DNA of 64,000 nucleotides from Sanguibacter suarezii NBRC 16159 (GCF_001552735.1 NZ_BCRT01000011.1:88744-152743); one strand, 5' to 3'; numbered from the stretch's first letter, positions 9,861 to 19,076 are shown. Notes: generated by a model from the letters alone, not told the origin. Program-made: numbers and translations.

Positions 9861-11558
9861 TCAGCCCCGTCGAGCCGGCGCCGACCGGGGCGCTGCCTTG
9901 GCTCGGCGCGTGACCGGTGGCACGGCGCGCGCCGCGCGCCGGTCACGCAGGCTGGTGATCATGCCGGCGAGGGTGAGCGCGCCGGCTGCCACGAGCACGA
10001 CCCGGGCGGGCCACTCCCCTGCCCGCACAGCCGGGGTCAGGGAGGTGCGCAGCGCGACCGAGGAGATCATCTGCTCCGCGGTGAACAGCCCGGTCCGGTC
10101 CAGGAGCACACCGTTGGGCGCGATGACCGCACTGACCCCCACGGTCGAGATCTGGATGGTGGTGCGGCCGGTCTCGATGGCGCGCAGCCGGGACATGGCC
10201 AGCTGCTGAGTGGACTCGTTGGTCGGACCGAAGGAGGCGTTGTTGGTGGGGACGACGAGCATCTCCGCCCCGGCTGCCACCGACTGCTGGACGAGGGCGT
10301 CGTAGGCGACCTCGAAGCAGATGACGTCACCGATCGTGACCATGCGCCCCAGCCGGGGTGAGTCGAGCTCGATGATCCCGACCTCGGTGCCGGCGATCAT
10401 GTCGTTGGTGACGAGGTCCACCGCGGAGGAGAAGGGGCGGACCAGGTCGCGGATCGGGATGTACTCGGCGAAGGGCGCCGGGTGCTGCTTGGCATACCGG
10501 TCCACCACGCCTACCCCGGGCTCCCACAGGAGCGACACGTTGTACCGGCCGCCGCTCGGGGGGAACTCCTGGGAACCGACGAGGATCGGGGCTCCCACGG
10601 CCGCGGCGGCGTCATCGATGAGGGTGGCGGCGTCCGCGTCGACCTGCGGGTCGATGTCGGTGCCGTTCTCGGGCCACAGCACGATGTCCAGGTCACCCTG
10701 GGCGACCTCGTCGAGCAGCGCGTACGTCCCGGTGACGTGGTTGTTGAGGACCTCACGACGATGGTTGAAGGCGTCCAGGCCCGGGGTGGCCACGTTGCCC
10801 TGCACCGCGCCCACCTGCAGCGTGCCGCTCTCGGCCTGGGTGGCCAGTGGCACGACCAGGCCGACGCCGACCGCGGCCGCCGCCGCGAGGGCGCAGCCGC
10901 CGGCCCGGAAGAGATTGAGCCGTCCCAGGGCCAGCACGGCGATGGCGAGCAGCGCGGCGGCGACCACCGCGACGAGGGACACCAGCGGCATCCCACCGAG
11001 CCAGGCGAGACGGCCGATGGGCGACTCCGACTGGGAGAACGCGACGCGGCCCCACGGGAAGCCGCCGAAGGGCACCGCTGACCGGGCGAGCTCCCCTGCC
11101 ACGAAGACCAGGGCGAAGGTCAGGGCCTGCAGGGAGGCGTGCCGCCCGACCACAGCGATCCGCCGGACGTAGGTCCAGGCGAGCATGGACGCCCCGACGA
11201 ACAGCGCCTCGGCGGCGCTCAGCGCCACCCATGGCACGTCACCCACGGCGTACTGGGCCCACCGGATGTGCACGAGGAAGAAGGACAGCCCCCACACGGT
11301 CCCGACGAAGAAGTTCCAGGCCGGGGAGTCACGCACGGTCGCGATGAAGAGCAGAGCGACCCCGGCGAGGGTGGCCAGCCAGATGCCGATGTCAGGGAAG
11401 CCGGCGTCGGCGAGCAGCCCACCGGCGACGGCGAGGACGAGGGTGAGCCACCGGGGCAGGCGTACGAGCACGTGAGCAGGGTACGCCACCCCTCTGGGGA
11501 ATGGCTGGGCGGGTGGTGGGTGGGGCGGTCCGTCCGTCCTTCGTGCCGCTGAGGACAT
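9861..11558 (-). CDS. lnt: Apolipoprotein N-acyltransferase
   Basis: A 565-residue membrane enzyme that transfers a third acyl chain to the N-terminal cysteine of lipoproteins. Several hydrophobic helices (about residues 35-230) precede a periplasm-facing nitrilase domain with the Glu-Lys-Cys triad: Glu in WPENGTD, Lys in YAKQHPAPFAEYIP, Cys in DVICFEVAYD. A C-terminal helix and a basic tail follow. The ATG at 11558 has AGGTGA 5 bases upstream; a GTG 9 bases earlier in the same frame is less likely. The first 30 residues are Pro/Ala-rich and not conserved-looking, so a later start near 11489 or 11471 cannot be excluded. Its substrates include the lipoproteins at 43.2 and 48.4 kb. Confidence 0.92.
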   Translation of the reverse strand: MSSAARRTDGPPHPPPAQPFPRGVAYPAHVLVRLPRWLTLVLAVAGGLLADAGFPDIGIWLATLAGVALLFIATVRDSPAWNFFVGTVWGLSFFLVHIRWAQYAVGDVPWVALSAAEALFVGASMLAWTYVRRIAVVGRHASLQALTFALVFVAGELARSAVPFGGFPWGRVAFSQSESPIGRLAWLGGMPLVSLVAVVAAALLAIAVLALGRLNLFRAGGCALAAAAAVGVGLVVPLATQAESGTLQVGAVQGNVATPGLDAFNHRREVLNNHVTGTYALLDEVAQGDLDIVLWPENGTDIDPQVDADAATLIDDAAAAVGAPILVGSQEFPPSGGRYNVSLLWEPGVGVVDRYAKQHPAPFAEYIPIRDLVRPFSSAVDLVTNDMIAGTEVGIIELDSPRLGRMVTIGDVICFEVAYDALVQQSVAAGAEMLVVPTNNASFGPTNESTQQLAMSRLRAIETGRTTIQISTVGVSAVIAPNGVLLDRTGLFTAEQMISSVALRTSLTPAVRAGEWPARVVLVAAGALTLAGMITSLRDRRAARAVPPVTRRAKAAPRSAPARRG

Positions 11559-11599
11559 CGCTGTCACCTGCGTTTTCTACTGAACGGACGGACCGCCCC
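11522..11599 (-). repeat. Perfect 16-bp inverted repeat enclosing the lnt start site
   Basis: GGGGCGGTCCGTCCGT at 11522-11537 is the exact reverse complement of 11584-11599, with 46 bases between. In the lnt transcript the loop would carry the AGGTGA ribosome site and the ATG at 11558, while one arm lies in the leader and the other in the first codons. Confidence 0.85.
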
Positions 11600-11668
11600 G
11601 GGCGCATCGAGGACGCGCCACGTGGGACTCCCCCGCCCCGCCGGAGCGGGCCAGGGAGGTACGTGAAG

Positions 11669-11699
11669 AACCTACTTGTTCGGTCCTACCTGCTGTCAA
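11669..11699 (-). promoter_or_regulatory. Possible lnt promoter
   Basis: On the minus strand a perfect -35 TTGACA (11699-11694) is followed after 19 bases by TAGGTT (11674-11669). The spacing is long, so the -10 assignment is weak. Confidence 0.35.
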
Positions 11700-11786
11700 T
11701 ACTGCGTTTGTGCTGGTTGACGACATACGCGCAGGTCACGTGGTTTGACGGACAAATGGGACCGGGTGAAAAGCCTCGGGGCCACG

Positions 11787-13409
11787 TCAGTCGAAGGTGT
11801 CGAAGATGACCTGCCCGGAGCGGACCGTCTGACGGCACGTGGGCAGGGCAGCCTCGAGGCTGAGGTCGGGCAGCAGCGGCGTCCCCGAGCGGGCGTCGGT
11901 GCTCCAGGAAGACAGCCCGGCTGCCTCGGACTGCACGCCCACGTGCTCGGAGGTCCACACCGCCAGGTGCGCAGGGCTGCCTACCCGGATCTCCCCCGCA
12001 CCGGTGTGGTCCAGCCCGGCCAGCCGCCAGCCACCGCGGGTCGCGGCTCGGAACGCCGCCCGTGCCGAGATCCGCTGCTCAGGGTTGTGGTGGTAGACGG
12101 CGGCCCGGACCCCGGCCCACGGGCTCAACGCCGTCACCGGTGCGTCGGACCCGAAGGCGGTAGGCACCCCGGCAGCGGCGATCGAGGCGAGCCGGTTCAT
12201 CTGCCCGGCCCGCTCGGCTCCCAGCCGCCGCTCGTAGAGACCGCCCGGGCCACCCCAGGCCGCGTCGAAGGCGGGCTGCATGCTCAGGCCCACCCCGAGG
12301 GTCGCCAGCGTCGCCAGGGCGGCGTCGTCGAGCATCTCGGCGTGCTCGATGCGGTGACCCAGGCGCCGCATGGCGCTGCGCTCCTGAGCAGCGGCCGCGA
12401 CCAGGCCGGCCACCACCTCGTCGCCTGCGCGGTCGCCGATGACGTGGAAGCCGGCCTGCAGCCCGGCGGCCGTGACAGCGAGCACGTGCGCCTCGACGTC
12501 GGCGGCATCCAGGTAGAGCTGACCGCGGGTGCCGGGGGCGTCCGCGTACGGCTCGCGCAGGGCCGCCGAGCGGGCACCGAGGGACCCGTCCACGGACAGG
12601 TCACCGCCGATCCCGGTGAGCCCAGAGATCGCCGCAGCGAGGGAGCGGGCCTCCTCGACCGTGCGGCACAGCTCCCCGCGGTAGCCCACCACGAGGGGGC
12701 GTCCGCTCGCCGGGTCGGCCGTCGCGGCGAGCAGCGCCGCCAGACCCTCCCGGGTACCGGCCCCGGGGGTGCTGTTCTCGTGCACCGCGACCACGCCGCG
12801 AGCCGCCGCCTCGCGCAGCACGGCATCGGCCATCTGAGCCTGGCGCGCCGCGTCCACGCGGCGAGCCACGGCCCGCGCTGCGGTGTGCGCCTCCCCGCGC
12901 ACGACGCCGTCCGGGGCCCAGCCGGGCAGGGCGTCCAGACCTGCAAGCTCGGTCAGCCGGCTGGAGACCACCGCGCAGTGCAGGTCGACCCGGGCGGCGT
13001 AGACCGGCGCTCCCCCGCACACGGCGTCGAGGTCGGCCGCGGTGAGCGGCCGGGCGTCGGCCCAGGCGGTCTCGTCCCACCCGTGGGCGAGCAGCGGGCC
13101 GTCGGCGCTGCGGTGAGTGGCAGCCCGCTGGGCGAGCGCCTCCAGCGCGGCAGCCCGTGACGGCACCTGCGACAGGTCGAGGCCGGTCTGGGTGAAGGCC
13201 TCCTCGAGCAGGTGGACGTGGGCGTCGACGAAGCCGGGAGCCACCAGCGCCCCGTCCAGGTCGACCACCCGGGTGGCGCGGGCGGCCAGACCGTCCGCAG
13301 TGTCGTTCGCCCCGATCCAGGTGACGACCCCGTCGTCGACCAGCAGGGCCTCGGCGAAGGGGTCCGTCGGGGAGTGGATGATGCCGTTGCGGTACAGGAT
13401 CGAAGTCAC
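11787..13409 (-). CDS. Amidohydrolase family protein (YtcJ-like)
   Basis: A 540-residue metal-dependent hydrolase of the amidohydrolase superfamily. Seen: the N-terminal beta-sandwich region (ILYRNGIIH), the first metal motif FVDAHVHLLE, a mid-domain VHEN, HVIGDRAGD, RIEHAEML and the conserved AFGSDAPV aspartate near the C-terminus. YtcJ-type enzymes hydrolyse amide or imide bonds of unknown small substrates in the cytoplasm. The GTG at 13409 is chosen because a -10 box TACAGT ends 6 bases before it; a longer form from 13430 would start upstream of this promoter. It lies between helY and lnt on the same strand, probably as its own transcription unit. Confidence 0.85.
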   Translation of the reverse strand: MTSILYRNGIIHSPTDPFAEALLVDDGVVTWIGANDTADGLAARATRVVDLDGALVAPGFVDAHVHLLEEAFTQTGLDLSQVPSRAAALEALAQRAATHRSADGPLLAHGWDETAWADARPLTAADLDAVCGGAPVYAARVDLHCAVVSSRLTELAGLDALPGWAPDGVVRGEAHTAARAVARRVDAARQAQMADAVLREAAARGVVAVHENSTPGAGTREGLAALLAATADPASGRPLVVGYRGELCRTVEEARSLAAAISGLTGIGGDLSVDGSLGARSAALREPYADAPGTRGQLYLDAADVEAHVLAVTAAGLQAGFHVIGDRAGDEVVAGLVAAAAQERSAMRRLGHRIEHAEMLDDAALATLATLGVGLSMQPAFDAAWGGPGGLYERRLGAERAGQMNRLASIAAAGVPTAFGSDAPVTALSPWAGVRAAVYHHNPEQRISARAAFRAATRGGWRLAGLDHTGAGEIRVGSPAHLAVWTSEHVGVQSEAAGLSSWSTDARSGTPLLPDLSLEAALPTCRQTVRSGQVIFDTFD

Positions 13410-13415
13410 CGCACG

Positions 13416-13421
13416 ACTGTA
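13416..13421 (-). promoter_or_regulatory. Leaderless -10 box of the amidohydrolase
   Basis: TACAGT on the minus strand ends 6 bases before the GTG at 13409. No clear -35 was seen. Confidence 0.5.
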
Positions 13422-13457
13422 TGCCACCACCGCCCGCCACCACCGCAGAGGGGGCTG

Positions 13458-16367
13458 CTAGACGCTCGAGTACGCCACCACGCCCCGGCGCAGCGCCTCG
13501 ATGGCCTGGTCGGCTGTGCCGCGCATGCGTTGGTCGGGTGCCGCCTTGGTCAGCTGGCCCAGCACGTCGATGATCTGCTTGCACCACCGCACGAAGTCAC
13601 CGGCAGCCAGATCGGTGTCCTTGAGCACCACGTCGAGGCTGCGTCCCGACGCCCACCGGTGGACCGCCTCCACGAGGCCGAAGTCCAGCGCCCCGGTCGA
13701 CTCCAGCCGGTGCGCGGCCTCGAGGTCGTCCAGGCGGGACCACACCCGGACCGTCTCGTCCAGCGCGAGGGCCAAGGTGCCCGCAGGGCCCCCGGGAACC
13801 CGCGGCTCGCCGTCACCCTCGTCGCGGCGGGCGGAGTACACGACCGTGGACACCGCCGCGGCCAGCGCCGCCGCGTCCAGGCCCTCCCACACCTTGAGCC
13901 GCAGGCACTCCGCGAGCAGCAGGTCGCTCTCGGCGTACAGCCGGCGCAGCGCCGCTCCGGGAGCGGTCACCACGAGCTCACCCTCACCGTTGCGCTCGAG
14001 GTAGCCCAGGATGCTGAGCACCTCGCAGATCCGGTCGAAGACCTTGGCGATCGACCCGGTCCGTCCCTCGATCCGGCGCATCAGCGCCCGGTGCTCGGCG
14101 TCGAGCTTGGACCAGCGGTTCGCCCACCGGGCGTGGTCCTCACGGTCGGGGCAGGAGTGGCACGGGTGCGCCCGCAACGCGGTCATCAGCCGCGCCAGCT
14201 CCTTGTCCTGCCCGGCGGCGTGACGCACCCCGCGCCCACCCCGGCCCGGCGACGTGCCACCGCCACCGGACTCACCCAGCTCGCTCACCGCTCCGCGCAG
14301 CTGCGCGGCCAGCTCGCGGCGCGCTGCGGGGTTGCGTGCGTTGAAGGACTTGGGGATGCGCACCGCGCCCACCGTCTCCACCCCGTGCGGGACGTCAGCC
14401 AGCGTGAGCTTCTTCACCTGGCGCTCGCTGCTCAGCACGGTGGGGCGGGGACCGTCGAAGCCGGTGTCGTGCCCAGGGTCGAGCACGATCGCGTACCCGG
14501 CGCGACGCCCGGACGGGATCTCGATGACGTCCCCACGCTGCAACGAGGTCAGCGAGGCGATGACCGCCGACCGCCGCTCCCCCGACGCCCGCTTGGCCAG
14601 CTCCCCCTCGCGGGCGCTGATCGCCCGCCGCAGCCGCATGTACTCCGCGAAGTCACCCTTGTCGCAGCGCATCGCCTCGGCGTACCCGTCGAGGGCCTCG
14701 GAGTTCGCAGCCGCCTGCTTGGCCAGCCCCACCACACCGCGGTCGGCCTGGAACTGCGCGAAGCTCGTCTCCAGGATCTCCCGTGCGCGCTCGCGGCCCA
14801 CCTGCGAGACGAGGTTGACGGCCATGTTGTAGGTCGGGGCGAAGCTCGAGCGCAGCGGGTACAGCCGCTTGGACGCCAGCCCGGCCAGCGCCACAGGGTC
14901 GAGCCCTGGGTGGTCCACGACCACGGCGTGCCCCTCGATGTCGATCCCGCGCCGCCCGGCGCGCCCGGTCAGCTGGGTGTACTCCCCGGGGGTGAGGTCC
15001 ACGTGGTTGGACCCGTCCCACTTGACGAGCTTCTCCAGCACGACGGACCGGGCCGGCATGTTGATCCCCAGCGCCAGCGTCTCGGTCGCGAAGACCACCT
15101 TGACCAGACCAGCGCTGAACAGCTGCTCCACCGTCTCCTTGAACAGCGGCAGCATGCCCGCGTGGTGGGCGGCCACACCGCGGGTGAGGGCGTCCAGCCA
15201 GCCCCAGTACCCCAGGACCGCCAGGTCCTCCGACGGGATGGCGGCGCAGCGCTCCTCGACGATCTCGCGGATCTGAGCCTCCTGCGCGGGGGTGGTCAGA
15301 CGCAGCCCCGCGCCCAGGCACTGAGCGACCGCACCCTCGCAGCCGGCCCGGGAGAAGATGAAGTAGATGGCCGGCAGCAGCCCCGCCCGGTCCAGACCGT
15401 CCACCACGGCGAACCGCGGCGGTCCGCGGCGCCCGGAGTGCTGAGCCACCGCGGGCGCGCCACCGGACCCGGACCCGGTGTACCCGCCTCGGCCACCACG
15501 CCCCCGTCCACCGCCGCGTCCGCCACGCCCGCCGTAGCCGCCGCCACCGGAGCCCCGGAAGGCGTCGCTCTGGCGCATCACGGCGAGCAGGTCCGGGTTG
15601 ATGGGCGGGTTGGTGCCCGGGTCGGTCGGGTCGACCGTGTGCGCGTACAGGTCGAGGATCCCCCCGGGGTGGGTGCCGCGTCCGGCCACCACGACGTGCT
15701 GGGACAGCGGCACCGGGCGGTGCTCGCTCACCACCACGGCCGTGTCCCCGCGCACCATCTCCAGCCAGTCCCCGAACTCCTCGGCGTTGGAGACGGTCGC
15801 TGACAGCGAGACGAGCTGCACGTCCGGGGCGAGGTGGATGATCACCTCTTCCCAGACCGCCCCGCGGAACCGGTCCGCCAGGTAGTGGACCTCGTCCATG
15901 ACGACGTAGCCCAGCCCGTCCAGCGTCGGGGAGCCCGCGTAGAGCATGTTGCGCAGCACCTCGGTGGTCATGACGACGACGGGAGCCTCACCGTTGATCG
16001 TCGTGTCACCGGTGAGCAGGCCCACGGAGTCGGTGCCGTAGCGGCGCACCAGGTCGGTGTACTTCTGGTTGCTCAGGGCCTTGATCGGTGTGGTGTAGAA
16101 CGCCTTGCGCCCGGTGCTCACCGCCAGGTGGACGGCGAACTCCCCCACGATGGTCTTGCCGGCCCCGGTGGGGGCAGCCACGAGCACGCCCTGCCCACGC
16201 TCCAGCGCAGCGCACGCCTCCACCTGGAAGTCGTCGAGGGCGAAGTCCAGGGAGGAGCGGAACTCCTCGAGCTGAGGTCCGGACTGTGCGGCGCGCTCAC
16301 GGAAGCGGCGGTAGCGCTCCGACGGGGAGAGAGCGTCAGGATCGGTGCGGTCTGCGCGGGAAGCCAT
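13458..16367 (-). CDS. helY: DEAD/DEAH-box RNA helicase, HelY/Mtr4-like
   Basis: A 969-residue SF2 helicase of the Ski2/Mtr4 group. Seen: Walker A APTGAGKT (65-72), DEVH (158-161), SAT (189-191), QLTGRAGRRG (motif VI), and the C-terminal DSHCT domain with a CHSC-containing cysteine stretch. Such proteins unwind RNA, probably in RNA turnover. Residues about 271-303 form a Gly/Arg-rich insertion with repeated RGG units between the two RecA domains, not part of the core fold. It lies 21 bases after the lipid-kinase gene and last in the pafBC-tatAC-dagK row. A -10-like TAGGCT ends 6 bases before the ATG, and GGAGG sits in that gap, so both leadered and leaderless expression are possible. Confidence 0.92.
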   Translation of the reverse strand: MASRADRTDPDALSPSERYRRFRERAAQSGPQLEEFRSSLDFALDDFQVEACAALERGQGVLVAAPTGAGKTIVGEFAVHLAVSTGRKAFYTTPIKALSNQKYTDLVRRYGTDSVGLLTGDTTINGEAPVVVMTTEVLRNMLYAGSPTLDGLGYVVMDEVHYLADRFRGAVWEEVIIHLAPDVQLVSLSATVSNAEEFGDWLEMVRGDTAVVVSEHRPVPLSQHVVVAGRGTHPGGILDLYAHTVDPTDPGTNPPINPDLLAVMRQSDAFRGSGGGGYGGRGGRGGGRGRGGRGGYTGSGSGGAPAVAQHSGRRGPPRFAVVDGLDRAGLLPAIYFIFSRAGCEGAVAQCLGAGLRLTTPAQEAQIREIVEERCAAIPSEDLAVLGYWGWLDALTRGVAAHHAGMLPLFKETVEQLFSAGLVKVVFATETLALGINMPARSVVLEKLVKWDGSNHVDLTPGEYTQLTGRAGRRGIDIEGHAVVVDHPGLDPVALAGLASKRLYPLRSSFAPTYNMAVNLVSQVGRERAREILETSFAQFQADRGVVGLAKQAAANSEALDGYAEAMRCDKGDFAEYMRLRRAISAREGELAKRASGERRSAVIASLTSLQRGDVIEIPSGRRAGYAIVLDPGHDTGFDGPRPTVLSSERQVKKLTLADVPHGVETVGAVRIPKSFNARNPAARRELAAQLRGAVSELGESGGGGTSPGRGGRGVRHAAGQDKELARLMTALRAHPCHSCPDREDHARWANRWSKLDAEHRALMRRIEGRTGSIAKVFDRICEVLSILGYLERNGEGELVVTAPGAALRRLYAESDLLLAECLRLKVWEGLDAAALAAAVSTVVYSARRDEGDGEPRVPGGPAGTLALALDETVRVWSRLDDLEAAHRLESTGALDFGLVEAVHRWASGRSLDVVLKDTDLAAGDFVRWCKQIIDVLGQLTKAAPDQRMRGTADQAIEALRRGVVAYSSV

Positions 16368-16373
16368 GCCTCC

Positions 16374-16379
16374 AGCCTA
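16374..16379 (-). promoter_or_regulatory. Possible leaderless -10 box of helY
   Basis: TAGGCT ends 6 bases before the ATG at 16367. The intervening GGAGGC can also serve as a ribosome site in a transcript from upstream. Confidence 0.4.
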
Positions 16380-16388
16380 GGTGCCTGG

Positions 16389-17363
16389 TCAGACGAGCAC
16401 GCGCAGAGCACCCGGGTGGACCTGCACACGCAGCGGGACCGGACCGATGACCTCACCGTCGGCGAAGGCCACAGGCGGGAAGGCCCCAACACCCGTCGGC
16501 TCGATGATGACGACGGAGGTGCGCTCGGTGCTCACAGCGCGGTGGCGCACGTGGGTGCCGCGGTACATGCCAGGGAAGAGGGCGAGGATGGCGCGCTTGG
16601 ACAGTGCGCTCGCGGACACGAGATCGAGCTGGCCGTCGTCGACGAGAGCGTCCGGGGCGATGCGGACCCCGCCGCCGAAGTGCGAGGAGCTGGCCACCGC
16701 GACGACGGTCCCCACGAGGTCGCGGGTGCCCGCATCGGTGGTGAGACGGTAGCCGTAGGGGGTGAAGCCGCGCAGGCAGCCCAGGACAGCGCGGACGTAC
16801 TTGGCCGGCCCGGAGGGCCAGCGGTAGGTGTTGGCCCGGGCGTTGACCGCCGCGTCCAGGCCCACCGAGAGGACGCCGGCGAACCAGGACCCGCCCCAGG
16901 TCTCGCCGTCGGGCGACTGGGCTCCGGCGACGTACGGGGCGACGTGCACGGCGTCGACCGCGCGGGGCGGATGGCCCAGCGCGACGACGATGCGGGCCAC
17001 CGCAGCCTCGACGCGGTGGGCGGGCAGCCCGAGCACGCGGGCGAAGTCGTTCCCCGACCCTGCGGCGACGATCGCCAGCGGGGTGGGCGTGCCCACCACC
17101 GCATTCACCCCGAGGTGGACCATCCCGTCCCCGCCGACGACGACGAGGGCGGCGAGCCCGTCGATCGCGGCGCCCCGAGCCCGGGCGAGGGCGTCGGCGA
17201 CCGACTCCCCCGAGAGCTCGAGCACCTCGACGCCGGCCTCGCGCAACAGCTGTGCGGTGCGGCGCCCGGCTGCCCGGCCGCGGCCCTGTCCGGCTGTGGG
17301 GTTGACGACCAGGCCGACGCGCGCAGGCGCACCGGAGACGGCGCAGTGGTCAGGTGGTGTCAC
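16389..17363 (-). CDS. Diacylglycerol kinase-family lipid kinase
   Basis: A 324-residue cytoplasmic ATP-dependent lipid kinase. The catalytic-domain motifs are present: VVNPTAGQGRG near the start, VVVGGDGMVHLG (normally GGDGT, here Met in place of Thr, a change often seen in actinobacterial members) and AAGSGNDFARVLG. The second domain carries HFGGGVRIAPDALVDDGQLD. Family members phosphorylate diacylglycerol, sphingoid bases or similar lipids. The GTG start is 3 bases after the tatC stop, so it is translated from the tatA-tatC transcript. Confidence 0.88.
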   Translation of the reverse strand: MTPPDHCAVSGAPARVGLVVNPTAGQGRGRAAGRRTAQLLREAGVEVLELSGESVADALARARGAAIDGLAALVVVGGDGMVHLGVNAVVGTPTPLAIVAAGSGNDFARVLGLPAHRVEAAVARIVVALGHPPRAVDAVHVAPYVAGAQSPDGETWGGSWFAGVLSVGLDAAVNARANTYRWPSGPAKYVRAVLGCLRGFTPYGYRLTTDAGTRDLVGTVVAVASSSHFGGGVRIAPDALVDDGQLDLVSASALSKRAILALFPGMYRGTHVRHRAVSTERTSVVIIEPTGVGAFPPVAFADGEVIGPVPLRVQVHPGALRVLV

Positions 17364-17366
17364 GGG

Positions 17367-18191
17367 TCAGACGTCGTACCCGGCGACTTCTTCGTCGAAG
17401 GCTGCCTGTCGCTTGTCCACCCGGCGGTCGTGCAGGATGCAGACTCCGAGGGCGACGAAGTACAGCAGACAGATGGGCAGGGCGACGAGGATCATCGTCA
17501 GCGCATCCGGGGTGGGGGTCATGATCGCCGCGAAGGTGAAGGCGACCACGATCGCCCATCGCCAGCCCTTGGCCCACGTGTCGGCCCGCACCAGGCCGAG
17601 GAAGTTCACCGCGACCATGAGGACGGGCATGACGAAGGCGAGGCCGAAGGCCACGAGCAGGCGCATGACGAAGCTCAGGTAGGTCTGGGCGTCCTGGAAG
17701 TTCGTGGAGTCGGTCGGCAGGAAGTCGGTGAGGATCCGCACGGCGTGCGGCAGCACGAGCCAGGCCATCCCGGCGCCGGCGGCGAAGAGCGGGACCGCTG
17801 CTCCGATGAACCCGACGGTGTAGCGCTTCTCCTTGCCCGTCAGCCCCGGGGTGATGAACGCCCACAGCTGGTAGAGCCACCACGGGCTGGTGATGATGAA
17901 TCCGACGAAGAACGAGACCTTGAACTTCATGTCCAGCGCAGCGCCGGGCGCCCCGAAGTTGATCGAGGCGAGCTGGTTGCGGCGCGCGGCCGCGTCCAGG
18001 ATCGGCTGCTGGAGCAGGTGGAAGACCTGGTCGTAGAGGAACCACCCGCCGACAGCGCCGATGACGATGCCCAGCGCACCGAGGAAGAGTCGCTTGCGCA
18101 GCTCGAGCAGGTGCCCGCGCAGCGACATCCTCCCCTTCGCGGCCAGTCGTTCCGCGCGCTGCTCGGACTTCGACTTCGAGCCGTTCGCCAC
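17367..18191 (-). CDS. tatC: Twin-arginine translocase subunit TatC
   Basis: A 274-residue polytopic membrane protein that recognises twin-arginine signals and forms the Tat translocase with TatA. Six hydrophobic helices are visible; conserved features include the N-terminal HLLELRKRL, the loop glutamate-containing segment LWAFITPGLTGKEKR and the proline-rich MTPTPDALTM. GTG start 2 bases after the tatA stop. Its likely clients in this window include the lipoprotein at 48.4 kb, whose signal begins SRRSVLQL. Confidence 0.95.
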   Translation of the reverse strand: MANGSKSKSEQRAERLAAKGRMSLRGHLLELRKRLFLGALGIVIGAVGGWFLYDQVFHLLQQPILDAAARRNQLASINFGAPGAALDMKFKVSFFVGFIITSPWWLYQLWAFITPGLTGKEKRYTVGFIGAAVPLFAAGAGMAWLVLPHAVRILTDFLPTDSTNFQDAQTYLSFVMRLLVAFGLAFVMPVLMVAVNFLGLVRADTWAKGWRWAIVVAFTFAAIMTPTPDALTMILVALPICLLYFVALGVCILHDRRVDKRQAAFDEEVAGYDV

Positions 18192-18193
18192 GC

Positions 18194-18517
18194 CTATACC
18201 TTCGGCGGAGCGGTGCTCTCAGACGAAGCGCTGGGAGCAGGGTCGCCGGGCTGGGCGGCGGCCGGTGGTGTCACGACAGGGGTCACCGGGGCGACGGGGA
18301 TCACCGGCGGGACGGGGGCGACAGGGGCGACGGGTGCGACGGGTGCGGCCTTCGCCACGGGTGCGTCGTCGTCCTCCTGGAGCTCCTTGATCTCCTTCTT
18401 GAAGATCTTCAGTGACTGTCCCACGCTCTTGGCGAGGTCGGGGAGACGCTTCGCGCCGAACAGCAGCAGGACGACGACGAGCAAAACAATCCAGTGCCAG
18501 GGCCTCATGGCGCCCAT
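18194..18517 (-). CDS. tatA: Twin-arginine translocase subunit TatA
   Basis: A 107-residue pore-forming Tat component: short N-terminal membrane helix (HWIVLLVVVLLLFGAKRLP), conserved Phe-Gly hinge, amphipathic helix (DLAKSVGQSLKIFKKEI) and an acidic patch. The C-terminal tail is unusually long and made of Pro/Val/Ala triplets (PVAPVAPVAP and similar). The ATG at 18517 is chosen because GGAGG lies 5 bases upstream; the open frame runs further up but without a signal. First gene of tatA-tatC-dagK-helY. Confidence 0.95.
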   Translation of the reverse strand: MGAMRPWHWIVLLVVVLLLFGAKRLPDLAKSVGQSLKIFKKEIKELQEDDDAPVAKAAPVAPVAPVAPVPPVIPVAPVTPVVTPPAAAQPGDPAPSASSESTAPPKV

Positions 18518-18645
18518 AGGATCCTCCAGGTGCGGTGGTGTTGGTTCAATGGTAGTTCGGTTGACTCCTGCGCAGGGTACCTGTGCGTGATGAACGAACG
18601 GTGCACCGGGCGGTGAACGTCGCCTCATCGTCGAAGCGCTTCGCC

Positions 18646-18674
18646 TATTGTGTCCTACCGCTCTCCCCTGTCAA
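18646..18674 (-). promoter_or_regulatory. Sigma-70-type promoter for the tatA operon
   Basis: On the minus strand TTGACA (18674-18669), 17 bases, then ACAATA (18651-18646). This would give a leader of about 120 bases before tatA. Confidence 0.6.
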
Positions 18675-18752
18675 GGTGCCCGCCCCGGACTGAGCCATCG
18701 ACACGCATCGATGCAGTGGCGTGGCGGTGGTGGCACCGCGGTGATCCGGCGG

Positions 18753-19076
18753 CTACAGGTCGATCCGGCGCCACCGCTCGTAGCGGTCGGCGTGGCCCGC
18801 CCGGCGCGCTGCCGCGCGGCTGCGGCGCAGCCGGCGTCGCTCGGCGACGCGCTCGGCCTCGTCGTGGGGGTCGCTGAAGACGGTGACCGGTCGCGGGGTG
18901 GTGGCCGGCCCGGCTGCGGTGAGCTCGTCGACGCGCACGGACATCCGCTCGAGCGCCTGGCTCAGGCCCGTGCCGGCGCGCAGCATCACCTTGAGGCGAC
19001 GCCACAGGTCACGACCGAGGAAGAACGCGCCGACACCCGCGCCGAGGACAAGTGCGCACCAGATCCAGAACCACAT
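18753..19076 (-). CDS. Small membrane-anchored hypothetical protein
   Basis: A 107-residue protein of unknown function. One N-terminal membrane helix (about 2-20) is followed by a basic, helical cytoplasmic part (RRLKVMLRAG, then an Arg/Ala-rich tail ending RYERWRRIDL). It sits between pafC and tatA, where actinobacteria often carry a small membrane protein. Its -10 box TAGGCT begins with the pafC stop codon and ends 6 bases before the ATG. Confidence 0.75.
   Translation of the reverse strand: MWFWIWCALVLGAGVGAFFLGRDLWRRLKVMLRAGTGLSQALERMSVRVDELTAAGPATTPRPVTVFSDPHDEAERVAERRRLRRSRAAARRAGHADRYERWRRIDL

Noticed and set aside
15834..18590. Very long open frame (about 918 codons) on the plus strand
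   Set aside because: It runs antisense to helY, the lipid-kinase gene, tatC and tatA, all of which have clear family motifs; the composition is Arg/Pro/Gly/His-rich as expected for a GC shadow frame.
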